This document shows positions 1-8,457 of a DNA stretch of 16,152 bases, piece after piece. The position numbers and the translations under genes are program-made. The stretch is from Thiodiazotropha sp037382205 (GTDB lineage: Bacteria > Pseudomonadota > Gammaproteobacteria > Chromatiales > Chromatiaceae). Each line of letters opens with the position of its first letter. Positions within the stretch are counted from its first letter, which is position 1. The notes below the pieces were generated by a model that did no database searches, had not been told where the DNA came from, and saw nothing but the letters and a program-made list of their open reading frames with translations. The stretch spans positions 1 through 16,152 of the forward strand of contig JARRQD010000041.1 in NCBI GenBank assembly GCA_037382205.1, read 5' to 3'.

Positions 1-2
1 AC

Positions 3-1040
3 TATAACCGTAACGAATTGAAACTGATTACCCAACGCTTTGCCCGTGAGTTGGCGAGCGCCGGTTTCCTGAGCCCCTCCACCAATGTACCTGCGCCGGA
101 TATGGGCACCGGTCAACGGGAGATGTCCTGGATTGCCGATACCTATAAGCATCTTAATCCAGAGGATATCAATGCAATGGCCTGTGTGACCGGCAAACCG
201 GTAGCCCATGGGGGCGTCAATGGACGTACCGAGGCGACAGGCCGCGGTGTTCAATATGCCCTGCAGGAGTTTTTTCGCCATAAGGAGGAGTTACGCGCCT
301 CTGGCCTGGATGGGGAACTCGAAGGGAAACGCATTATCATTCAGGGACTGGGTAATGTTGGCTACCATGCGGCAAAGTTTCTTTCAGAAGAGGATGGAGC
401 CAAGATCATCGGCATCATCGTACGGGATGGGGCCATCCTCAATGAGGAGGGCATCCATGTCGAGGAAGCCTACTACCACCGCTGTGGTGAGTTCATTGAA
501 GATGGTGACTCGGTGCTGGAACATGAGTGCGATATATTGATACCCGCCGCCATGGAGTCGGCCATCACCGAGAGCAATGCGCCCAAGATCCACGCCAATC
601 TGATCGCAGAAGCAGCAAATGGCCCAATCACATTCGAAGCAGACCGCATTCTGCGAAGCCGGGGGATCACCATCCTACCAGATGCCTACGTCAATGCCGG
701 CGGTGTGGTTGTCTCCTACTTCGAGTGGATACGCAATCTGAGCCATATGCGTTTCGGGCGTATTGAACGACGTCTTGATGAGTCGCGGGGACAACACATT
801 CTTGCCGCCCTGGAACACACCAGTGGCAAAAAAGTACCGGAATGGATCAGCGCTAAACTGGCCAGAGGCGCCGATGAACTCGATTTGGTTCGCTCAGGCC
901 TGGATGACAGTATGCGACTCGCCATGCAGGAGATTATCGACGTTCGAAAACGGATGCCTGAGATCGAGGATTATCGAACCGCAGCCTACATCATTGCTCT
1001 GCAAAAACTGGCTCGTTCCTACATTGATATCGGCGTTTAA
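3..1040 (+). CDS. Glutamate dehydrogenase (Glu/Leu/Phe/Val dehydrogenase family), 5' end cut by window
   Basis: This gene encodes the C-terminal ~345 residues of a cytosolic glutamate dehydrogenase, which interconverts glutamate and 2-oxoglutarate plus ammonium with NAD(P). The reading frame is open from the window edge (codons begin at base 3), so the true start and the substrate-binding Lys region lie upstream; the family is usually about 420-450 residues. Visible motifs are VPAPDMGTG near nt 87-113, whose Asp corresponds to the catalytic Asp of the family, the TEATGRG segment near 228-248, and a Rossmann dinucleotide loop QGLGNVG near 342-362. VNAGGVVVSYFEW near 690-728 is the typical C-terminal family signature. 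Coenzyme preference cannot be read safely from the visible part. A related amino-acid dehydrogenase is the only real alternative, and the overall pattern favours glutamate. No clear terminator follows the TAA stop. Confidence 0.93.
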   Translation, partial: YNRNELKLITQRFARELASAGFLSPSTNVPAPDMGTGQREMSWIADTYKHLNPEDINAMACVTGKPVAHGGVNGRTEATGRGVQYALQEFFRHKEELRASGLDGELEGKRIIIQGLGNVGYHAAKFLSEEDGAKIIGIIVRDGAILNEEGIHVEEAYYHRCGEFIEDGDSVLEHECDILIPAAMESAITESNAPKIHANLIAEAANGPITFEADRILRSRGITILPDAYVNAGGVVVSYFEWIRNLSHMRFGRIERRLDESRGQHILAALEHTSGKKVPEWISAKLARGADELDLVRSGLDDSMRLAMQEIIDVRKRMPEIEDYRTAAYIIALQKLARSYIDIGV

Positions 1041-1537
1041 AAAACCTTTTTTGTACTTTTTAGTGACTTGCTACAGTATTAAATTTATCCGCTTTACTTA
1101 TGCGGTCTTTTGTATAAGAATCTGTTTTCTATCACGATAGCAGCACAGAATTTAATAATATCGTTCATTTAATCGTACACTGATTACCTCTGGGATTTTC
1201 AAATCGAACATGGCAATACACTACCAACATTTGCGTTATCCTCCAGCTGCTTTTATGTGCCTTGCACGCACAATCATGTTTCACTCAGCACGACTACACC
1301 CTGTCATTGATCGACACTGTGAATGAGCTTGACCCGCTAAGCGCTGGGTAGTCGTTGCACTCTCAAAAATAATAAAATTGAGTGAACCGCTTAGCTGTCA
1401 TCGATCGATGGCAATGATTGGCCTCATCTTAATAAAACTACCAAAAGAGCCTCTCTATGCCTGCCATCTTGGATAATCACACAGTCATTTGATTGATAAA
1501 AAACGTTATGGAAATAACCTGAAAGAGGAACTCAAGC
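1041..1537. other. Gene-free intergenic region between gdh and hemerythrin
   Basis: No convincing coding sequence occurs in this ~500-bp, AT-rich stretch. The only open frame entering it is an out-of-frame extension over the end of the dehydrogenase gene. It contains a nested inverted repeat at 1336-1395, listed separately. A short hairpin GTTAT-GGAA-ATAAC at 1505-1518 lies just upstream of the hemerythrin ribosome binding site (AAGAGGAA at 1523-1530). No promoter can be assigned with confidence. Confidence 0.5.
1336..1395. repeat. Nested inverted repeat in intergenic region
   Basis: The outer arms GCTAAGCG (1336-1343) and CGCTTAGC (1388-1395) are perfect reverse complements. Inside them, CACTCTCAA (1358-1366) pairs with TTGAGTG (1378-1384) if one T and one C-adjacent position bulge. 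The nesting suggests a foldable transcript or a small palindromic repeat remnant, but the arms are short enough that chance remains possible. Confidence 0.35.
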
Positions 1538-1933
1538 ATGTCATTAATGCAATGGATCGAGGAAAAATACAGCACTCATGTCGAAGTTTGTGATACCCAA
1601 CATAAAGAGCTGTTTAGTCGTGTCAACGCCCTGAACGACGCAGTATCGAAAGGTGGGCGCCAGGACATCGGCAGCAACCTGGATAGCCTGATCGATTTCG
1701 TCGTCGTTCATTTTGAAACTGAAGAGCGTTTAATGGAGGAGCGTGGCTATCGAGGCTTGGATGCCCATAAAGAGGAGCATAAACAGTTGGTAAAGACCTG
1801 TGCTGACTTGCAGAAAAAATTTCATGCTGGTGAGACTGAGATCGAAGATGGCACAATGGTATTCATTAAAAACTGGCTTGATCACCATATCCCGGTGATC
1901 GACAGGAGCTACAGTTCCGCTTTGAGCAACTGA
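1538..1933 (+). CDS. Bacteriohemerythrin (single-domain hemerythrin)
   Basis: This encodes a 131-residue soluble non-heme di-iron protein of the hemerythrin family, expected to bind O2 reversibly in the cytoplasm for oxygen storage, delivery or sensing. All seven expected iron ligands are visible: His22 (in DTQHKELF), His58 and Glu62 (HFETEE), His77 and His81 (HKEEH), His117 (DHHIP) and Asp122. The length matches stand-alone bacteriohemerythrins, with no methyl-accepting or GGDEF partner domain fused. The ATG start is supported by a purine-rich Shine-Dalgarno AAGAGGAA at 1523-1530, 7 nt upstream. It appears monocistronic, with a strong terminator 117 nt after the stop. Family assignment is firm. 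The role is inferred: such proteins are common in microaerophilic and sulfur-oxidising bacteria, where they may feed oxygen to oxidases. Confidence 0.95.
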   Translation: MSLMQWIEEKYSTHVEVCDTQHKELFSRVNALNDAVSKGGRQDIGSNLDSLIDFVVVHFETEERLMEERGYRGLDAHKEEHKQLVKTCADLQKKFHAGETEIEDGTMVFIKNWLDHHIPVIDRSYSSALSN

Positions 1934-2050
1934 ATACGAGAAGATGAGCCGGCCATCCTGCAATTATAAAAACTGGCGCCGCATTGAGATCGAAACCTAT
2001 TTCACTGCGGTACAGCGATGGCCAAAAGGCAATCATCTTCTTGTCGTCTT

Positions 2051-2088
2051 GATGTCCCGAGCTATCCCCCTGCTCGGGACATCTTTTT
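2051..2088 (+). terminator. Rho-independent terminator after hemerythrin gene
   Basis: A perfect 12-bp stem, GATGTCCCGAGC (2051-2062) with GCTCGGGACATC (2072-2083), encloses a 9-nt loop and is followed directly by five T residues. It ends + strand transcription of the hemerythrin gene. There is no T run on the opposite side, so it should not act efficiently on the converging minus-strand operon. Confidence 0.9.
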
Positions 2089-2143
2089 GCTGACTGAATA
2101 CAAATGGCAGACAATGTTTCGCGGACAGATGATTTCAAAAAAC

Positions 2144-2263
2144 CTAATCTGAAGACGTTTGCTGACCATCACCTCTGATCGCACCAGCCACAACTTCATG
2201 CAGTTTTTCAACAACATCTTCAGGTTGATTTTTCAATTCTTCCTTACAGTACTGCATAACTTT
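2144..2263 (-). other. Out-of-frame C-terminal tail of the secreted protein
   Basis: After the AAAA run at 2261-2264, the next frame encodes VMQYCKEELKNQPEDVVEKL and then about 18 further residues to a TAG stop at 2144-2146. Its Lys/Glu-rich amphipathic composition resembles genuine coding sequence and continues the helical character of the main frame. The last residues of the main frame (SYAVL) look like frameshift read-out. The tail is most simply the true C-terminus displaced by one inserted base, either a natural mutation or a sequencing error. Confidence 0.5.
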
Positions 2264-3404
2264 TATAGATCGCCATCGAATCATCCGTGCGGAGAAGTTG
2301 AGCAGTTTTGAACCAATTCTGAGCCAAAACTCCTGTGATGGCTTGTTTATCGCCTGTTGCGGAAAACTTACCCCATAAAGCATCAAGTACCCATGCACCT
2401 TGCTTTAGGGGGATTTTCTCAACATCGATAGGAGAGCCTGTTTCAAGGAATGGAAACTGTTTCTTCAGAATAGGATATTTATCAAGTAGTGCATCAACCT
2501 GTTTCTGTGAATCGGGAAGATTTGCATACCACAACCCAAGCACCACAACCTCAAAATGTGACTCTTTAAGTGACTTTAATCGACCAATCCATTCGGGCAC
2601 ATGGTTAGGATTATCTTTGAATACACCAGCCAGGAAGCCGGATACAGGAGATATGGCATCTTTGTTATCCAGTAAACCAGATAGACTCATATACTCAACT
2701 GCTTCAACAAGCGCATCTGGCTCAGGACTCATGTAGTAGTACATCATCCATTTACCCACATCTTCTTGCGACTTAAACCTTGACTTTTCGAGCAAAACCG
2801 ATTTGGCAATCTTAGTTCGTGATAACTCAAACTTCGATGTTAGCGGTACACTAACCTTTCTGTTTTGGTCGGTTAGATTTATATTGACAGTCCATGTGCC
2901 GGGAGGATCATTTTCTTCACCAATGAAGTTCATCACTGCAGACGTTAATCGCACATAGTGCGGATTCCCTTGTAGTTTACCAACGGCACATTCAATATCC
3001 TTCATATCCACAGAAGCCGTACCATCTGGTTGTATCACTTGAATATCACAACGAATATCAATGTTGCCTGATGGATCAACCTTTGGATTTCCATAGAAGG
3101 TCAGGAAGGTAAGTTTCTCACCATAGGCAACTTCAGATGCTTCAGAAAAATGGGGGGTAGTTTCAGGTGACGTATTCCATTCAGCTTCCCAATCAGGATC
3201 TGGGGTGATGATCAACCAGCCACTAAATCCATCAATACTTTTCAAATTGTCCGATTCAGGGGTTGGATTCCCCTCTCTATCTCTCCAACCTTCAGTTTCA
3301 GCAAATAGAGTAGTTGGAATGACACAGAGAAGAATTGACGCAGCGATGACATTTCTGAACAAAGTCCAACTGAAAGTGTTGATTAAAATCATGTCCATAT
3401 CCAT
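2244..3404 (-). CDS. Unrecognised secreted protein; probable frameshift near its 3' end
   Basis: I do not recognise this 386-residue protein. It begins with a basic/hydrophobic segment (about residues 15-35, ending TTLFA-ET) that looks like a cleavable Sec signal peptide, so a periplasmic or exported location is inferred. The region from ~40 to 195 is rich in beta-type, Trp/Asp/Pro sequence, possibly an Ig-like fold. From ~205 onward it is charged and helical. Three in-frame ATGs (3404, 3398, 3392) could start it; none has a good Shine-Dalgarno, and the first is given. The frame ends at 2244, but an overlapping minus frame running to 2144 carries a charged helical tail. One A too many in the AAAA run at 2261-2264 would join them into ~419 residues. 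It is last in the minus-strand gene series downstream of the helicase; no functional link is evident. Confidence 0.7.
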   Translation of the reverse strand: MDMDMILINTFSWTLFRNVIAASILLCVIPTTLFAETEGWRDREGNPTPESDNLKSIDGFSGWLIITPDPDWEAEWNTSPETTPHFSEASEVAYGEKLTFLTFYGNPKVDPSGNIDIRCDIQVIQPDGTASVDMKDIECAVGKLQGNPHYVRLTSAVMNFIGEENDPPGTWTVNINLTDQNRKVSVPLTSKFELSRTKIAKSVLLEKSRFKSQEDVGKWMMYYYMSPEPDALVEAVEYMSLSGLLDNKDAISPVSGFLAGVFKDNPNHVPEWIGRLKSLKESHFEVVVLGLWYANLPDSQKQVDALLDKYPILKKQFPFLETGSPIDVEKIPLKQGAWVLDALWGKFSATGDKQAITGVLAQNWFKTAQLLRTDDSMAIYKSYAVL

Positions 3405-3488
3405 GGTTTAGAAAAGCGAACAGAGTAGCAAATGGCATTTAACTACCATCACTCTCCAATCGTACTCTGCCGACCCTATACTGCCTGC

Positions 3489-5423
3489 CTATTCCGCCTG
3501 CTTCTGCAACGCCCCCATCAAAGAGAAAAATCGCTCCACGACACTCAGATCACGGGTTTTGGTCATCGGCGGCAGACTGCGTATAAAAACTTTGCCATAA
3601 GGTTTATTCAGCAACCTCGGATCGCAGATCACCAACACGCCTCGATCCGACTCATCGCGGATCAGTCGCCCGGCACCCTGCTTCAGAGCGATTGCCGCCT
3701 GGGGCAGTTGAAAGGTCATGAAGGGATTACCCCCCTGTTGGCGCAGCGCATCGATACGCGCCTGCAAGACCGGATCGCCAGGTGAAGCGAAGGGGAGTTT
3801 GTCAATAATCACACAGGAGAGCGCCTCACCACGCACATCGATCCCTTCCCAGAAGCTGGAGGTCCCTAGCAGTACCGCATTGCCCAGCTCACGAAACTGC
3901 TCCACTAGCTCTGTACGTGGCGCTGTGCCCTGCACCAGCATCGGGTAGTCAAGTTTGTCCTGCAGATACTCAGCCGCCTCCTGCAGAGCCCGGTGACTGG
4001 TGTAGAGCAGGAACGCTCTGCCGTGACTCGCTTTGAGGATCGGCAGGGAGAGATCCGAAACGGTACGGTTGAAGTTGGCGTCGGAGGGTTGCGGCAGTCC
4101 TTGAGGAACATACCAGACGGCCTGCCTCGGATAGTCGAAGGGACTGTCCCAACAGTGGGTTTTTGCCGCTTGCAGGCCGAGCTGATTGGCAAAGTGATCG
4201 AAGCTGTCTCCCACCGCCAGGGTAGCTGAGGTAAAGATCCACGAGGCCGAGTGGGCCTGCATCACACCACGAAAGATATTGGCGATATCCAGTGGGGTGC
4301 GATTCAAACGGAAGCTCTGACGCTGAGTCTCATACCAGCGGATCGAATCCTCGGCCTGCTCATCCAGCAGACCTTGCAAGCGCTGGATCTGCACTTCGCA
4401 ACGCTCCTTGATACTGTCCAGCCCTTTGCCCCGCCCTTCAACAGCGGTCAGCGCCTCGAGCAGATCATCCAGCGCCTGTTGCAGATTCTCCAATTGGGCA
4501 TTGACCGAGGGGTTATCAGCGAGCTCAGACCAGGCTCCACGTCGCATCTCCAGACCAAAGGCCAATCTCAGATCCTTTGAGATGCGGTTGAGTGCCTCGG
4601 CACGCTCCTTCAGCTGGGGTGTGTCCTTAGCCTCTTTGTGATATTCGGTGATGCAATCCTTGGCCAGCTCACTGAGCTGCCGGCCGCTGAGGGTGACACC
4701 GAAAAAGTTACCCGCCACTTCCGGCAGTTGATGGGCCTCATCCAGAATAAAACAGTCGGCACTCGGCAGCAGTTCACCGAAGCCCTCCTCTTTGAGCGCC
4801 AGATCGGCACACAGCAAGTGGTGGTTGATCACCACCAGATCCGCCTCCTGGGCCCGCTTTCTTGCCTCGACCAGGTAGCATTTGCTGTAGGCACCACACT
4901 CCTGCCCGAGACAGTTGTCTGTGGTGGAGGTAACGACTGGCCAGATTGAGGCATCCTCCGGAATCTCCGTCATGTCACCGATATCACCGCTTTTGGTGCT
5001 GGTCGACCATTGGCGAATCGCCTGCAACTGTCCGAGCTGCTGTTTGGTCAGTCGGATCTCCTCCACCAGGGTGTTTTCCAGGCGGTGAATACAGAGGTAG
5101 TTTGAGCGCCCTTTCAACAACGCCGTGGTGACTGGGCTGGCGAGGCTCTGCCGTATCTTGGGCAGATCCCGATGGTAGAGCTGATCCTGTAGATTCTTGG
5201 TGCCGGTGGAGATGACTACCTTGCGCCCGGACATCAGCGCCGGCACCAGATAGGCGAAAGTCTTACCAGTGCCGGTGCCCGCCTCACAGATCAACACCCC
5301 ACCCTGCTCGATGATTTCGCCAATCTGTTGCGCCATCTCCTGCTGTTGTGGTCGATATGAGAAGCCTTCAATACGGCTGGCAAGCCAGCCCTCTGGGGCA
5401 AAGATTTCGGCAATCTCTTTCAT
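3489..5423 (-). CDS. yoaA: DinG-family ATP-dependent DNA helicase, YoaA-like (XPD-type, Fe-S)
   Basis: This is a 644-residue superfamily 2 helicase of the XPD/DinG group, expected to unwind DNA 5'-3' during repair or replication-fork rescue in the cytoplasm. Visible motifs are Walker A EAGTGTGKT (47-55), four cysteines spaced like the iron-sulfur cluster ligands of DinG/XPD (Cys111, Cys171, Cys176, Cys182), a DEAH box (228-231, ILDEAHQLPE) and motif VI QGAGRLIRDESDRG from ~582. The length is close to YoaA (about 636 residues) rather than E. coli DinG (about 716), and no exonuclease domain is present, so YoaA is the better name. In E. coli YoaA acts with the clamp-loader subunit chi; that partner is not encoded here. 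The start ATG has only a weak Shine-Dalgarno. The gene lies 81 bp downstream of the small nuclease-like gene on the same strand and may be co-transcribed with it. Confidence 0.93.
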   Translation of the reverse strand: MKEIAEIFAPEGWLASRIEGFSYRPQQQEMAQQIGEIIEQGGVLICEAGTGTGKTFAYLVPALMSGRKVVISTGTKNLQDQLYHRDLPKIRQSLASPVTTALLKGRSNYLCIHRLENTLVEEIRLTKQQLGQLQAIRQWSTSTKSGDIGDMTEIPEDASIWPVVTSTTDNCLGQECGAYSKCYLVEARKRAQEADLVVINHHLLCADLALKEEGFGELLPSADCFILDEAHQLPEVAGNFFGVTLSGRQLSELAKDCITEYHKEAKDTPQLKERAEALNRISKDLRLAFGLEMRRGAWSELADNPSVNAQLENLQQALDDLLEALTAVEGRGKGLDSIKERCEVQIQRLQGLLDEQAEDSIRWYETQRQSFRLNRTPLDIANIFRGVMQAHSASWIFTSATLAVGDSFDHFANQLGLQAAKTHCWDSPFDYPRQAVWYVPQGLPQPSDANFNRTVSDLSLPILKASHGRAFLLYTSHRALQEAAEYLQDKLDYPMLVQGTAPRTELVEQFRELGNAVLLGTSSFWEGIDVRGEALSCVIIDKLPFASPGDPVLQARIDALRQQGGNPFMTFQLPQAAIALKQGAGRLIRDESDRGVLVICDPRLLNKPYGKVFIRSLPPMTKTRDLSVVERFFSLMGALQKQAE

Positions 5424-5504
5424 GATTCAGTAGCCGCTGACCGGGAGATAGGATGATTGATTGGGTAGTGCTGCAAAATATCTCAACCTGCTACCAGCGA
5501 AAGA

Positions 5505-6002
5505 TTATTCTGACTGGTTATCCCAGACTTCCGCTTCAAGACCACTCTCTTTGGTCCAGGCCAGTCTTCCGATGATCTTGAAACGGGCCACAGACATGGC
5601 CCCCCGCTTGGCCCGGTTACTGCTACTCTCCTCGATATATTCGAGAATCTCATGCCGTTCCGCTTCATAGATCTCATAGGGTTCATAATCTTCATCCATG
5701 AGTACCAGCACCACGCTGTCCCAGCTCTTATCCAGCTTCAGTTGACCGATCCGCTGTCCCGATTTGCTCTCATCAAAAATGGTGCGGGATTTGATCTGGA
5801 TGCGTTTCCCACCGCGTTCGGGATCAATGGCGTTAAAGCCCCCTTCGGCGGTGTCGTTAGGTTCCAACCGCAATAACTTGATGGCATCGAATTCAGCGAT
5901 TTCATTACTGATGCCGGGCAGCGGCTTACCCATGGTCCGCCGATACTCGGCAGCCAATACCCTGGCCTGGCTGATCAACTTGTCGGCTTCATATACACTC
6001 AA
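5505..6002 (-). CDS. Small PD-(D/E)XK nuclease-like protein of unknown function
   Basis: This is a 165-residue, probably cytosolic protein. It resembles a DUF6998-type family of restriction-endonuclease-like fold proteins, though I cannot confirm this by search. The pattern Glu34 (ISNEIAEFDA), Asp60 (FNAID) and Gln69-Ile-Lys71 (RIQIKSR) matches the spacing of an alpha-beta PD-(D/E)XK core, with Gln in the usual Asp/Glu position. Cleavage activity is therefore uncertain and a nucleic-acid-binding or inactive role is possible. The C-terminal half is acidic (YEPYEIYEAERHEILEYIEE) and ends in a short basic segment. The start is TTG at 6002, supported by a strong AGGAGT at 6009-6014 six bases upstream; no better ATG is close. 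It sits between PBP1B and the YoaA-like helicase in the same orientation. Confidence 0.75.
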   Translation of the reverse strand: MSVYEADKLISQARVLAAEYRRTMGKPLPGISNEIAEFDAIKLLRLEPNDTAEGGFNAIDPERGGKRIQIKSRTIFDESKSGQRIGQLKLDKSWDSVVLVLMDEDYEPYEIYEAERHEILEYIEESSSNRAKRGAMSVARFKIIGRLAWTKESGLEAEVWDNQSE

Positions 6003-6132
6003 GCCTTAACTCCTGGAGCTGAGAGGGGGATCCAGGCGGGATTGTAGCCTATCTTCCACTGGTTTCGTATTTCCCATCACTATAACCATCAACCGATGCT
6101 TTGTTCCGGCCATATACAATACCCATCTGACC

Positions 6133-8457
6133 CTATCTGAACAGCCCCTGCAACCACTCCACCCCATCCTCCATGAGTGATTGGTTATTCGCACAGGGGG
6201 CGCTGTCCAGGGAGATCGTACCGCTGATTACTGGATAGTCTACCGCATCCCGGCACCCTTCACCCCGAAGCCCGCTTGCTGGATCGATGGCCACCATCTC
6301 CACCCCTCTCGGTAGATCATCATCCAGGGGTTGGACACCGATGCTTTTCATCAGATCAGCCCAGACCCGCATCGCACCAGAGGATCCGGTCAGCCCAGTT
6401 GGCCTATTGTCATCACGCCCAACCCAGGTAACAGAGACCCGGCGACGATCAAAACCGGCAAACCAGCTGTCTCGCAACTTATCGGTTGTGCCTGTCTTGC
6501 CTGCAACCACAGCCTGCTCCGGCAGCAGCCGCTGTAACGCCTTGCCGGTGCCACTGCGGGTGACCTCCTGCAGCGCCTGACGCAGTAGATAGACGGCCTT
6601 GCTATCGGCCCTCGATTCGATCTCCAGTGGGTAACGGGAGAGTGGCTCGCCCTGCCTGTTGGTCACTTCACGAATCGATTTCAGTGTCGCACTGAATCCA
6701 CCGTTGGCCAGGGTCTGATACATCTGTGTCATCTCCAGAGGCGACATCGAGACCGCGCCCAGCAACAGAGAGGGATAGGCTGAAACGGGACGCCGTATGC
6801 CCAACTGATAGAGACTCTCTAGCACCGATTTCAATCCAACCGAGAGCCCCAGATGCACGGTTGGTAGATTGAGTGAGTCCGCTAGAGAGCGTTGTAGACT
6901 GACATCATCATGAATCAGATTGTCATAGTTCTGCGGCGCCCAGATTTTACCATTGGCCCCTTTGATGCGGATCGGTTTATCTTCAAGGGGGGTAAACAGT
7001 TGATAGCGACGAGGTTGGGCCAGGGCGCTGAGGTAGACGGCCGGTTTGATCAAGGAACCGACTGGTCTGACAGCATCGAGGGCCCGGTTGAATCCCGCAT
7101 AGCGGGGATTTCGATCCCCCACCAGGGCGGTCACTTCACCGGTCTCCACATCGGCCAGGGTCACGGCTCCCTGCAGGCTGCCTGCTTTAAGGCCCCGCGC
7201 CTTCTCCAATCCCTTCAAGCGTTTTGATAGGGCCTGCTCCGCACGCTCTTGAAGCCAGGGGTCGAGGGTTGAAAAGACCCTCAGGCCACCTGCATTTAAA
7301 TCAGCCTCCTTGTAGTCACGACGCAGCTGTCGTTTCACCAGATCCATAAAGGCTGGACTCCCCGAACTGCGCAGACGACCCTGCTCAACGCCTAACGGCG
7401 CCTGTTTCGCCTGTGTGGCCTGCTGCTCGTTGATCAATCCCCGACCCTGCATCAACTGCAACACCAGTTGACGGCGCTGCTTGGCCTGCTTGGGGTGGCG
7501 CCTGGGATCATAAGCTGAGGGTCCGCGCACCAGGGTCACCAACATCGCCAGACGGGGCAGATCCAACTCCTGCAGCGGTCGGTTGAAATAGAAGCGGCTG
7601 GCCAGGGCAAAACCGTGGATCGCCTTGCCGCCCTGTTGCCCCAGATAGATCTCGTTGGCGTAGGCCTGCAGAATCTCATCCTTGCTGTAGCGCCAATCGA
7701 GAATCACCGCCATCAACGCCTCATTGAATTTGCGCCACAAGCTACGCTCCGGGGTAAGGAAGAAGTTCTTCACCAGTTGCTGTGTCAGGGTGCTGCCGCC
7801 CTGCACCACCCGCTTGGCCCTCAGGTTGGCCCACAGAGCCCGGGCGATGGCAATGGGGTCGATCCCGAAATGTTGATAGAAGTTCCGGTCCTCGACAGCA
7901 ATCAGGGCATCGACCAATTGATCCGGCAGTTGTTGCCGATTGATCAGGATGCGATCCTCTCCATGGGCGGAACTGAGACTGCCGATCAGCCTCGGTTCGA
8001 TGCGATAGTGTCCGACCGGGGCAGACGTTGAAGCTCGTTGCAGGGATTTAATCCCCTGACTGTCCAAGAAGACTTCTAAATAGTCACTGGAACGATCGAT
8101 GTCTGGAAAACGAAATGGCCGGGTGCGCAATAGCACTCTGCCCCGGTAGCTGGAGAACTCGCCAGGTCGATCCGGATGTTTCACCTTTCGATACCCCAGA
8201 CCCAACAGAGTTTGCTGCAGATGGGTCAGACTGACCGGCGCCCCCGGATAGAGATCAAGTGATCGACCATAGACTTTAGCCGGCAGGGCCCAGCGCTGCC
8301 CCTCAAAGCGAGCCTGAACCACCTGGTCGAGGTAGAGGGTATAGAGCAGCATGGCCAGCGACAGGGTAACCAGCATCAACCACAGCCATCGCCGCCACGA
8401 CAGCCCCCGCTTCTGCCTGCGCGGTTTTCGATTGCTTTTGTTTCGTGGCTTCGCCAT
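6133..8457 (-). CDS. mrcB: Penicillin-binding protein 1B, bifunctional glycosyltransferase/transpeptidase
   Basis: This 774-residue class A PBP polymerises lipid II into glycan strands and cross-links the stem peptides in the periplasm. It has a basic cytoplasmic tail (1-22) and one membrane anchor (about 24-43). A UB2H-like region (about 60-145) is the part that docks the outer-membrane activator LpoB in E. coli. The GT51 glycosyltransferase domain (about 165-335) carries catalytic Glu189 in AVEDRNFYQHFGID and a second Glu269 in NEIYLGQ. The transpeptidase domain (about 425-715) has SLIK with nucleophile Ser468, SLN at 528-530 and KTG at 654-656, so all catalytic motifs are intact. The length and UB2H region argue for PBP1B over PBP1A. 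It starts at ATG 8457 with a weak ribosome binding site and is first of four co-directional minus-strand genes. Confidence 0.96.
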   Translation of the reverse strand: MAKPRNKSNRKPRRQKRGLSWRRWLWLMLVTLSLAMLLYTLYLDQVVQARFEGQRWALPAKVYGRSLDLYPGAPVSLTHLQQTLLGLGYRKVKHPDRPGEFSSYRGRVLLRTRPFRFPDIDRSSDYLEVFLDSQGIKSLQRASTSAPVGHYRIEPRLIGSLSSAHGEDRILINRQQLPDQLVDALIAVEDRNFYQHFGIDPIAIARALWANLRAKRVVQGGSTLTQQLVKNFFLTPERSLWRKFNEALMAVILDWRYSKDEILQAYANEIYLGQQGGKAIHGFALASRFYFNRPLQELDLPRLAMLVTLVRGPSAYDPRRHPKQAKQRRQLVLQLMQGRGLINEQQATQAKQAPLGVEQGRLRSSGSPAFMDLVKRQLRRDYKEADLNAGGLRVFSTLDPWLQERAEQALSKRLKGLEKARGLKAGSLQGAVTLADVETGEVTALVGDRNPRYAGFNRALDAVRPVGSLIKPAVYLSALAQPRRYQLFTPLEDKPIRIKGANGKIWAPQNYDNLIHDDVSLQRSLADSLNLPTVHLGLSVGLKSVLESLYQLGIRRPVSAYPSLLLGAVSMSPLEMTQMYQTLANGGFSATLKSIREVTNRQGEPLSRYPLEIESRADSKAVYLLRQALQEVTRSGTGKALQRLLPEQAVVAGKTGTTDKLRDSWFAGFDRRRVSVTWVGRDDNRPTGLTGSSGAMRVWADLMKSIGVQPLDDDLPRGVEMVAIDPASGLRGEGCRDAVDYPVISGTISLDSAPCANNQSLMEDGVEWLQGLFR

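Noticed and set aside
1037..1058. AAAAAACCTTTTTT after the dehydrogenase stop as a terminator
   Set aside because: The stem would be only A-T pairs with almost no loop, too weak for a Rho-independent terminator.
1982..2138. Minus-strand small frames near the hemerythrin terminator
   Set aside because: They cross the terminator stem-loop and lack coding character.
4251..4949. Plus-strand open frames opposite the helicase gene
   Set aside because: They lie antisense to a gene with all helicase motifs and show no recognisable domain or ribosome binding site.
7615..8031. Plus-strand 138-residue frame opposite mrcB
   Set aside because: It is antisense to the glycosyltransferase domain coding region and has no independent support.
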